Assembly (NCBI GenBank): GCA_947561395.2
Contig: OX387184.1
Location: forward strand, 62,001-126,000
Direction of reading: 5' to 3'
Length of the DNA stretch: 64,000 nt
Origin: Buxus sempervirens
Lineage: Eukaryota > Streptophyta > Magnoliopsida > Buxales > Buxaceae
Part shown: positions 12,235-22,200 of the stretch, in pieces
How positions within the stretch are numbered: the stretch's first letter is position 1
Layout: every line of letters starts with the position of its first letter
Program-made: the position numbers and the translations under genes
The notes under the pieces: generated by a model
The model's database searches: none
What the model was told of the DNA's origin: nothing
What the model saw: only the letters and a program-made list of their open reading frames with translations

Positions 12235-12588
12235 TGTAACGCCCCAGACCCATAATCAGCAAGATATTGTCCGCTCTGGGCCCACGGGCCCTCACGGATT
12301 TGTTCTTAAGGATAACACGAGAAAACTTCCCAGGGGTCACCCATCCTAGCAGTGCTCCCACCTGAGCACGCTTAACTTTAGGGTTCCCAGGGGATTTAGT
12401 CCCGTGTTGCTCCTTAAAAGGCCTCTTGCTAATTTGGGGGTCTTAAGACTACTTATAGCATCCCCGAGCGTTGTGGGATCCCAACCATATGCACATCCTC
12501 GCCTGGTAGCTCGCCACTGTGGTAGCTCGCCCAGGTCTCTCACCCCGCCCACATCACAGCCGCCCACTCAGACAGCCAGGATGTCACA
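12235..12588 (-). repeat. Cassandra 3' LTR
   Basis: 354 bp. The 5S-like segment covers about 12316-12376, read on the minus strand: TTAAGCGTGCTCAGG followed by CTAGGATGGGTGACC. This matches the conserved middle of plant 5S rRNA, which contains the internal RNA polymerase III promoter (A box, intermediate element, C box). Confidence 0.94.
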
Positions 12589-12669
12589 TACTCCCCTCCA
12601 TGGGACAACGCGTCCTCGCGTTGGGCAGAACCCCCACACCTTCCGGTCGGGGCAGGCTTTGATACCATT

Positions 12670-13023
12670 TGTAACGCCCCAGACCCATAATCAGCAAGAT
12701 ATTGTCCGCTCTGGGCCCACGGGCCCTCACGGATTTGTTCTTAAGGATAACACGAGAAAACTTCCCAGGGGTCACCCATCCTAGCAGTGCTCCCACCTGA
12801 GCACGCTTAACTTTAGGGTTCCCAGGGGATTTAGTCCCGTGTTGCTCCTTAAAAGGCCTCTTGCTAATTTGGGGGTCTTAAGACTACTTATAGCATCCCC
12901 AAGCGTTGTGGGATCCCAACCATATGCACATCCTCGCCTGGTAGCTCGCCACTGTGGTAGCTCGCCCAGGTCTCTCACCCCGCCCACATCACAGCCGCCC
13001 ACTCAGACAGCCAGGATGTCACA
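12670..13023 (-). repeat. Cassandra 5' LTR
   Basis: 354 bp, near-identical to 12235-12588. The 5S-like segment covers about 12751-12811 on the minus strand. As the 5' LTR, its internal polymerase III promoter would be the one starting a transcript. Confidence 0.94.
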
Positions 13024-13130
13024 CCCGGTGATCCTCTTCAATTCGTTGCCACAAGACATCAATCCCACGATCATTAGGGTTAGGGTTTTCTCCACCTTCG
13101 TTCTATGCCATCTGAGCCAAGGAAAAACCT

Positions 13131-13142
13131 GCTCTGATACCA
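13131..13142 (-). promoter_or_regulatory. Primer-binding site of the gypsy element (tRNA-iMet type)
   Basis: On the minus strand this reads TGGTATCAGAGC, matching the complement of the 3' end of plant initiator tRNA-Met. It lies two bases inside the 5' LTR, the normal position for priming minus-strand DNA. Confidence 0.93.
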
Positions 13143-13144
13143 AT

Positions 13145-13720
13145 TGATGCAAGGAAGATGGAAGAAGAGATCAGATATCGTTCTGATTGATGAGTTGGTC
13201 TAGATATCTTTCTAGAAGACGAGAAAAGTTCAAGAACAAGACAAATTCTGGGGTTCAAATCAAAATACTCATTACCAAAAAAACAAACTCTCTAAAAAGC
13301 CTTTATATGGGCGTTACAAGAAAACCCTAAACTCAGAAAACCCAAAACTTACTAAAAGTAGAAAAAAACGAATTTTACTAAAATAGTAAAATTCGAGAAA
13401 GACTCAAATTCCTAAAATACATCCGAAAATAAGGGTGTCCCCAAAAGAATGACTCAAAACGGACTTTCCATGACCCTAAACGGAAACAATCAACTCGTTT
13501 CCTAAAATAATAAAATTGCCTATTTGAAGGTTTAAACAATGGAATATGTCTAAAATCACGAGACCTCGGTACTGCTGCCCCAAGTCTAACTTTTCGGGCC
13601 GTTTCCAATCAAACTACCAATTTTCAGCCCATTCTGACAACGTGACTAAAATTTACCAAAATACCCTTGGCACGGAAAACAATGTATGACCACATAAGCC
13701 TCAAGACTCGTCCTATATCA
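13145..13720 (-). repeat. 5' LTR of the gypsy element
   Basis: 576 bp, starting TGATGCAAGG and ending CCTATATCA on the plus strand, directly followed by the TSD ATAAC. It is the partner of 1297-1875. Confidence 0.96.
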
Positions 13721-13736
13721 ATAACCGAGGGCCATA

Positions 13737-13857
13737 TCAGCTGGAGCCTACGATGAAAGATCTTCTAGTCCAACGGTGAGTGGGGTGTACACGTCAATGC
13801 TGACGTGTACACCCCACTCACCGTTGGACCAGCAGATATTACAGCAAGGGGCTCCAG
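13737..13857. repeat. Foldback (MITE-like) repeat with a perfect 29-bp stem
   Basis: Arms 13768-13796 and 13801-13829 are exact reverse complements around a 4-base loop (13797-13800). Outer arms CTGGAGCC (13741-13748) and GGCTCCAG (13850-13857) extend the hairpin. A decayed relative with shared blocks is at about 62640-62760. Confidence 0.85.
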
Positions 13858-13967
13858 CCGATTTCAAGTCATATAACCGGTGGTAATGAGGAAAATTAAA
13901 AGGCAGTGTTTGAGGTTTGGATAAATTTTTAAAAGTTGTTTTTTTTTTTTTTGGGACTTTTTACCAG

Positions 13968-14213
13968 CAGCAAAAGATTAAAATTAATTGCCACATCGCA
14001 CATTCTCTATTCCTTGCCGGCATCCCAAGAATAGACTACCTAGGTTATTAGTTGGTTTTAACTATGATATGATTCTTTAATTACGCCAAGTTTGACTAAG
14101 TAGTCTGTCAATGAATCTAATTTTTAAAAGCAGTAAAAAATTAAAATTAATTGCCGCATGGCACATTTTATATTCCTTGCCGGCATCCCAAGAATAGTGT
14201 ACCTAGGTCATAA
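13968..14213. repeat. Direct repeat pair of about 80 bp
   Basis: 13968-14050 and 14136-14213 are about 85-90% alike by eye, sharing TTAAAATTAATTGCC and CCTTGCCGGCATCCCAAGAA blocks. Confidence 0.8.
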
Positions 14214-14269
14214 GTTGCTAGTTCAAAAAAAAACCTAGCAACTATATATGTGATAGCACTCATGGGTTT

Positions 14270-14385
14270 TCGTAATGGATTGACTGCACGATGCTATGAT
14301 CCTCACCTAGCCACAACCAACCTTAATATTCATGTGCCTGTAACCCATATCCAAAAAGTCATTTCGTGCAGTCAATCCATTACGA
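14270..14385. repeat. Foldback (MITE-like) repeat with a perfect 22-bp stem
   Basis: Arms 14270-14291 and 14364-14385 are exact reverse complements (outer end TCGTAATGGATTGACTGCAC), with a 72-bp spacer. No protein capacity. Confidence 0.85.
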
Positions 14386-16244
14386 GCAAAAAGTTTCAGG
14401 CCATCCACAAAGTCATTTGACTGGATTTTGGTTCATAACAAAGCTTTCCCGGGTGGCTACCTACAGCGTGAAATCGATTAAACAGTGATGATTCCAAAAA
14501 AACACAGAACTGTTAAGGAAAAAAAGACCTAGATTTAAAGAAATCCAACAAGAGATTAAACGAGTCAAGCTGAACATTCAGACTGAGGTGTGCCAAACCT
14601 GTAAGGGGTGCGGACAGCTGGATGATACCTCGAACTTATGGATGAATTCTCACAAGTTCAGTTATCTACGGAGAAGATCTCAACTCAAATGACCAGGAGA
14701 CAAGCCAAAGAAGACACTCAAGTGCGGCTAGAAACTTCCTAGATTGCCCTTTTTTTCTCCTCTGAATTTGCAGAACCTTTTGTCCTCTTTCATACTTCTA
14801 TTGTGCCTATTGTCCAAGAGATAAGGCAAATGGTATATATGTCTTTTGTCCCAAGACTTGCTTGACCAAAAGGTCAACAAATGCATATAAACAACCCCAA
14901 CACTTTCTTTCTCTTGTATACGAGAAGTCACGTAAAAAGAAAATGATACCGTCACTTTATCCTTCTTTTTAATTGCAAATGGGTCTCATATCCACATGAG
15001 CTGTGATATAAATACAAATACTGGTTTTAATTCGAGTTGGTATTCAATTTATGTGTTTTATCTATTTAGTTCTATTCTTGGTTCGATGCAATTTTATTGT
15101 TACTCTAATCATAAATCAAACTAGACTAATTTGGTTTTCTATTTTTTTAAAGCACAGTCAAACTGAAATTGAAAGACCAACCATATCCATCTTTTTTTTT
15201 GGTGTGATTGGTTTAATTGGTTTTTTGGCTTTGAAGCAATCCAATTGACACTCATAACAAACCTAGTGAGATAGAGCCATATAACTTTCGCTGCCAACTT
15301 AAATTAACCAAAAGGGATATTTACAATTTACCTCTTGAGGTTTGGTCCATTTTGACAATCCCACTTCCATCTTGAGGTTTTTGAAATATCAATTTTCATT
15401 TTTTGAGATTTGTAATGTGTAATAATTTCCCCTTCTAAAGTTTTGATCATTAAAATTTTAACAATTTTGATAAAGTTGCAAGAGATGAAACATATATTGA
15501 GAAATATCATATTAAAAATGAAATACCAAGATTACCTTTTAATAGGTTGGTTCAATGTCTACAACATGAGTTGAAATGAAAAGAACCAGACGTGATTCAC
15601 ATCTCCACTGAGGGGATTTTTGGCACTTAAATGACAAATAAAACTTTTTTACTTTAAATTAAAAAAAAAAAAAAGGAGTTAATCGATTAACATTTTCTTA
15701 GTGATAATTTTAACGGTCAGAATCTCTAAAAGGTGAGATTGTTACTTCAAGAAGCGGGATTATTAGAACCGAGGTAAACCGTAAATGTCACTAACCAAAA
15801 TGGAAACGGAGGGATCCGCGACGGTCTGACGGTTTTAGAGACTTTGGAAACCGAAGCGGCGAGGGCCGTTTTGGAAAAATAATACAAGACAGGTAGAAGG
15901 GAAGGAGACAAAAAGCCAGACAGAATTTTTAAGTTGTGTTGTTTGGGGAGGAGTAGATGAATGGCAAGGAAGCGAGATCCGGGAGAGAACCTTAATTGAA
16001 AACTTGGGGGGGACGGGGGAGATAGCAAGGAGTGAAAGCGTGAAGTCATCACCGAGCTTTCTCATCCCCTCGTCTACATTAGTTGAATAATAAAGGGCAC
16101 TCCCAGTCTCCCAGAAGCTTTATTTCAATTTTTCATTTACCCCCTCTTAATTTTCATCGCTCGAAAGTTCTCGTCGTGATCGCCGACTTTCTGGATCTCT
16201 CTATCGCAAAGTTTCGTTTATAGTCATTAATCTCGACCGGAAAG

Positions 16245-19200
16245 ATGGAAAGCGAGAACAAATCGTCGTCGGTATCAGATGTCGGTGCCTGGGCGATGAA
16301 CGTTATCAGCTCCGTTGGCATTATAATGGCCAACAAGCAGCTTATGTCCCCCACCGGTTACGCTTTCGGTTTCGGTCTGTCTCTCTCTATATGCATCACT
16401 ATAAGATCTGTGATCTATATCGAATGCTCTCCACTCTTCAGAGAATCCGCTTTTTCCCCCCTCGAATCCTGCTCTTAGATAGCTTCATGAGGAATTTTTC
16501 CTCTCTTTTTTTTAATTCATTTTTTATGCGAATTTTGCTGGATTTCTCTGTAAGGGCTTGCTCCTCTCACTAGCACTTGCTAGAGATCTTATCCTCTAAC
16601 CATTTAATTACCTTCTTCTATTGTAATATTTGTGTTTCTATTGCTGTTTCGAATTGAAAATAACTTCTGCATATAGATCTCCGGACCAATGAGGATGCCG
16701 TTGATCTGTTTTCTGCTAACCTGCAATTCCACCGCGTATTTCGTAGTTGGATGCGTCACTGAGCATCAATTTGTCATCGCATATTCATTTCCACTTCTTT
16801 CTGAAAATCTTGTTCTGCATCTAGATCTTATCTTTATGGACTCATGGTTAATTTCCTCCATCTTTTTTTTTTTTTTTTTGTGGAAATTAATAACATCTTC
16901 AGTTATAACTCTCATGCATTATTATCGTATTTTCCTTGCGTTAAACGTATTTATGCATGCTAATCTTGAACTCCATGGTTGCCTTATTTACCCTTTTCCG
17001 CACCTTCTGAATTTTAGCAAGTTTTACTTCTTTTGATTCATCTTATCAGATTGCTTCTGAATCTCTGTTGAGTGTTGCTCATTTATTATTGGCAGTAACA
17101 TCATTGCAGGCTAGGGTATAGTCTCCTTTATCGTTGCCTTCTAGATGCCATCTGGGAACCTCTGACTCGATTTTGTACTGAATTTTGTTTCTGCACACTA
17201 CTCTCTTCCTTACGGGGATAGCTTCTTGCTTGGAAGTGTTTGTAATGGACTGTTTCGTGTAAATTTCATCTAGTTTCTTATTTTTAGGTCCAACTTTAGA
17301 TCTCAAGTTTTGAATTTCAGGTATGAGTTCATGGTCCTTAGTCAGTCTGCAGTTGCTGCCTTGTGTTTGGATGATGTCTGATTTCTGTGGGATGACATAA
17401 TACCTAATCGATCTGATTGATTCTTCTTTATAAATTTGCATTTCTTTGTTAATGGTTTATATCACAACTTAGTGATGAATTCTTTATTATTCGTTATGTT
17501 GTATGATCCTAAGATGTATCAGATATCATTATCTCCTAAATTTTTTGATTAGTTAGTTTACTATTATGTTCTTCTTTTCCAGCCACAACTTTAACTGGCT
17601 TCCACTTTGCTGTTACTGCATTGGTTGGTTTGGTGTCAAATGCTACTGGTTACTCTGCATCGAAGCATGTTCCTCTATGGGAGCTTCTCTGGTTTTCAAT
17701 TGTTGCCAACATGTCGATCACAGGGATGAACTTGAGCCTTATGTTAAACTCTGTTGGATTCTATCAGGTACAGATTTATGAAAAACCTTTATATGACACT
17801 TTTCTAGAAATTAGTGTACCTCAGTTACAGATTTATGAACAATCTTTATACAACAATTTTCTAGAAATTAGTGTACCTTTGTTAATGATCTGACATTCAT
17901 ATTCTGGTGTAGATTTCAAAGCTTAGCATGATTCCAGTTGTTTGTGTGATGGAATGGATCCTTCACAATAAACAGTACTCAAGGGAAGTGAAGATGGCTG
18001 TGGTGGTGGTGGTTTCCGGTGTTGGTGTTTGTACAGTAACAGATGTTAAAGTTAATGCCAAGGGTTTTCTTTGTGCATGTGTAGCAGTATTATCAACATC
18101 ATTGCAGCAAATTGTGAGTATTCACTTTAATACAGATCTCAATGTTGGATTACAAATAAGATTATAGAGATCATAGTTGCACTGACAATCTATCATGGTG
18201 TTTCATTGACTCTATATATCAAAACTGTTTCAGGTTTTTGTTAGGGGTACTTTATGACTTCTCAGCATTGATTTTGTTTTATGATTGTCTTTATGGTTTC
18301 TTCATTTTCTTAATAATCATGTTTGCTTTAATTTGTTTCCCTTAACTTTGTTATCACTAAAGCTTTGATTAGGAACAAGGAATTGTTTCATTGTATCTAT
18401 GTATGTGCATTTGCAATAATGTCCCCTGTTACCCAATTAACCCCTTATTTTTTTTCCTTTTTTTTCAAATACTATGTTTCAGTGTTTTCAGGATAAGATT
18501 GGACCAGACTGGAAGGTTGGATCATGAACCACTAAGGGAAACAATTGTTACATTCTCCAATCCAGCCTTTCTAACCATTCATTTAGTACAAACTATTTGG
18601 ATCAGATGACTTGACCACGTGAGTCTGTGACTGCTCAAGTGTTGAGCATCTTAATGGTCAGAGCAGTTTTCACCAAAAAATATCAGCTGCTGATATTAAT
18701 TTTTCCTACATTTATCTGCGTTGCACCCGTCTCATATAAAAATACAGAGTTTAATCATATCAATCTCTTATCCTTTCCTCTAGCATGTTCTCTCATGGTA
18801 CCCTTTTGTTTCCATCTCTCTCAAGCTTAATGAAATTCAACACTAGAACCTATGGGGAGATTGAAAGCTTTGATATTGTTGATTGGAATCTCAGAATCTA
18901 TCTAGAGGTTAAGATCTCAGTAGCAGCTATAGGAGATACACAAATCTGACGGGGAATTTGAATGTATTATTGTGATTAATGGTTTGGAGGGATGTTAGAT
19001 TCTTTTCTTATCCTTGATCTTTCTATTCAGCTTCATCTTCTGTTTGTTTATATATTTAATTCGATTTTTGAAGAGAAGAAAGAAACTTAGAAGAAAATTA
19101 CTGAGGCTAGAAAACATGCTTATGACAAATTTTATGATAAATTAGGTACTAAAGAAGGTGAAAACTTTATTCACAAACTAGCAAGATTTAGGTAGAGGAA

Positions 19201-22200
19201 AACGAGGGACTTAGACCAAGTTAGATATATTAAAAGTGAAGATTTAAGAGTTTTAGTGAAAGATGAGGAGATTAAAGAAAGGTGGAAAGAATATTTAATG
19301 AATTTATTAAATTGGGACGGTACACACAGATTTAGATTTTGTGTGGATGATAGCGTTAATGGAATTAGAGAATAAAACTATTTGGGTAGGGTTTGAGTTG
19401 TAGAATTTAAAGATGCTCTAGTGAAATGAGAATAGGAAAAGCCTTGGGCCCATATGGCATCCCTATGGAGGCATGGAAGTGCATGAGACATATTGATGTA
19501 TTTTGGTTGACCAAATTATTTAATGGAATTTTTAAGGAGTGGGAAAATGCCAAAGGCTTGGAGGATTATTATAATAATACCAATATATAAGAGAAAAGGA
19601 GATGTGTTGGAGTATGCAAATTACTGTGGCATCACCCTTATGAGTCACACTGTGAAATTTAATTACTGTGGGAAAAAGTGATTGAACCTAGACTAAGGCT
19701 AATTACGAGAGTGACAAAACCAATTTAGATTTATGCTTGGAAGGTCTACTTCCGAAGCTATATTTTTACTTAGACATTTAATCGAAAAGTCTAGAGAAAA
19801 GGAAAAAGATATGTACATGATTTTTATTGATTTGAAAAAAGCATATGATAAGGTTCCAAAAGAATTAATTTGCTGGACTTTGTATAAAAAAGGTGTTCCA
19901 ATAAAATATATTGATGCAATCAAGAATAATGTATGAAGGAACACAAATTACAGTTGGTAAACAAATGTTACCAAATGAGTTTTTTTTCTTCACTTGTATC
20001 CAAAAACACAAACAATTTGAAAACTTTTTTTTTTCAACTAGTTTTTGTGAAAAAAAAAATGTTACGGAACAGTCCATGGTTTTTATGCTATAGCTTGCCA
20101 TAAAATCATTTGATGATTTAGTTGCCTGGCTTTTTTGAGAGTGATCTGCGTAGTTAATGGAATCTTGGAATAGCCCTTTTACAAGCACTTAGGGTTCCCT
20201 TTTTTCTTTTTCTTTTCCTAATCTCCTAAAACAAAGGAGATTAAAGGCTAGGTCTGTTGCCAGTCGACCCCTTGTTGGCATGTAAATCGGGTTATTGACT
20301 TTCTATCCTTTCTTTGCTAGAAAGATGAGTACTTGAATTTTAACTTTTTTTTATTTCTACTCTCTTTTTCTTTTTCATGTTTATTTTCATTTCATTTAAT
20401 GTTTACAAATATAGTTTGAAAGCTTTTTCCTTTCCTGCTGGACTTAATGTCCTGATTCTTGTCTTTTGAAATAAAAATCAAATGAGAAGCGATTATCCAA
20501 TGATTGACCTCAGTTGTTCCTTATCTTTTTGGCGTCTATAATTGCATGAAATGCAATAGCAAATGGCTGATAGTGCAAAAACCTGTATGGCTATCATTTA
20601 GTTGATATATATTGCTAGGTTCAAATGTCGATTGTTGCCATTTTGGCTTATCCCCTGATTGAGTTATTGATCCATAGCCTGTGTCTGATCTGAGTACCTA
20701 ATTCGGCTGGCATTGTCTTCACCATACCAAATAGCAAAAAGGATATGCCAAGGTCTTTTCCTACCTTTAGAAGCAATGATTGGGAGCCTACCATAGTGCA
20801 GAAAGCCAGCCGGCCTAAACAGGGTGAGAAAGGTGGTTAGAGAACCAAATGAGCTCGCAATACTTATAAATTTTTCCATCAATGGTCAAGTATGACTTGT
20901 TGTATGCTATTTGTTGATCATATAGTTTTAGTAGACCAAACTAGAGGAGGAGCATGTGTGAAGATGGGGTTATGGAATGATATCTTGCAATCAAAAGTTC
21001 TAAAAATAAGTTAAATTTAGAAAAAACGTGGAGTAAAATTTTTGCACCAATTATCTGTATGGGAAGGGATATTGACAAGGATGCTGTATATAAAATTAGA
21101 ACAAGGTTTTGGGACAAGGGCATTTTCTAAACGGAAGGTCTGGGTGTAGAAGCAGCTGTGAAAGGTGTGAAAAGGAACTTGTTGAAAGATTTAATAATGT
21201 GAGGCTCAAGTCAAAACGAATTTGGATGATTTTGGCTGTCATAATCTTATTGAAAATATGTTTTTGACAAATTGAGATTGAGGAACATGATTTGTGTTGC
21301 TGACGCCAGCTAGTTGGGATGGCATTTTTTTTTGTTATGAATTCTAAAATAATGATTTGTGTAGCAATGGTAATTTTACCCCCCATTATTAATTCGATCA
21401 TGTTTCTTGGTATATGTGTCGGATCGGCACCTTATACTAAGGACCCTTCCTACATGCCACTTGGCACCATCCTGTAATCAGAGTTCAGAAAGTGTGATCT
21501 TGGCTTCTTTTTTTGGTTAAAGTTGATCCATCATGCCCACACCCTTTATTTATGCATGGTTTAATCTTACATCACATTTTAGAATTAAATATTGCATGCA
21601 GGATGTTCCACAAAGTACATACAAGCCTTGCCTTAGAAGCCTAGTTTATACATTCATGTGTGCCTGTGTATGTAGACACAAGGATCCAATTGACCTTTTC
21701 CTGCTCGTTTAAGTTGATTGCCTAAATAAATCCCTGATTACTTGCCTAAGATGAATGAATTGCAATGACACTTTAATTGCAGATTTTAGTGTTATGTTTC
21801 ACTTCTTGTTTAAGTATTTAAATTTGAATGATTTATTTTAGCTTGAAATGAATTTGCTTGTTGAAAAATCAATGTTGCAATTATACCAATCTATGAATGT
21901 ACAAGAACCAAGAAAAACTGCACACAGATTTACGTGGTTCGGCAGTATGCCTATGCCCACAAAGCCCCTCAGGTCCCTCCCCCTCAGTCCCAGAATATGA
22001 GCCACTATTTCCAACATTTCTCTTATTGTCTTTCTCTATTTTGAACCGTAATTTTGTCAAGAATTCTTATCCAATACACTTTTCTTCCATCCATTCTCTT
22101 TTCTTCCATCCATTCTCTTTCCTTATCCATTCCTGGGTGGGTATGGACTTCTATATTGTTGGTCTATTTGATCTTTACTGGACCCGTCTGGTGGACCTTG

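Larger units (their letters stand above)
12235..13023 (-). mobile_element. Cassandra-type TRIM with 5S-like LTRs, inside gypsy gag
   Basis: 789 bp in total: two 354-bp LTRs (12235-12588 and 12670-13023) around an 81-bp internal part. Ends are TGTAACGCCC ... GGATGTCACA with perfect TSDs CCCGG at 12230-12234 and 13024-13028. The internal part holds only a primer site reading TGGTATCAAAGCC on the minus strand (12656-12668) and a purine tract ATGGAGGGGAGTA (12589-12601), so it encodes nothing and must borrow proteins to move. Each LTR includes a minus-strand 5S rRNA-like stretch, the hallmark of Cassandra TRIMs. By eye the LTRs differ at one position (12468 G, 12901 A), so insertion was recent. 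Confidence 0.95.
10711..13111 (-). pseudogene. gypsy gag and protease region, interrupted
   Basis: Minus-strand coding region of the host gypsy element, split by the Cassandra TRIM at 12235-13023. The likely gag start is the ATG at 13111, but its third codon is TAG. After the TRIM come a gag capsid-like segment (11651-11962: WLNEVERFFEY, GGASAWWEQ), then a CCHC zinc knuckle (CYRCGQPGHWSNQC, about 11260-11220), then a retropepsin with the active site LIIDSGSSENIVS (near 10985-10950). The frame shifts near 11650 and again near 11965. The protease C-terminal side stops at 10711, where solo LTR B entered; the frame resumes at 8007 on the far side. In life this would encode particle proteins and polyprotein cleavage. 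Confidence 0.92.
1297..13720 (-). mobile_element. Ty3/gypsy LTR retrotransposon, decayed, hosting three nested insertions
   Basis: The element runs right to left: its 5' LTR is 13145-13720 and its 3' LTR 1297-1875. Perfect 5-bp TSDs (ATAAC) lie at 1292-1296 and 13721-13725, and both LTRs end in TG...CA. The primer site copies the 3' end of initiator tRNA-Met and a purine tract precedes the 3' LTR. Removing the three inserts (2640-5908, 8008-10710, 12235-13023) and their duplicated targets leaves about 5.65 kb, a usual size for a small plant gypsy element. Protein order is gag, protease, RT, RNase H, integrase, as in Metaviridae. The style resembles the Reina/CRM chromovirus group, but I see no chromodomain. 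Stops and frameshifts mean it cannot move by itself. Confidence 0.96.
13726..16244. other. Intergenic region upstream of URGT
   Basis: Besides the foldbacks and direct repeats listed separately, no gene is recognised. The last 150 bases, up to the ATG at 16245, are CT-rich with TCTCTCTAT-like tracts typical of a plant 5' leader. The transcription start cannot be fixed. Confidence 0.5.

Noticed and set aside
12346..13002. Identical open frames of 73 codons on the minus strand and longer ones on the plus strand at 12.4-13.1 kb
   Set aside because: They lie in the two Cassandra LTRs and are repeat sequence, not genes.
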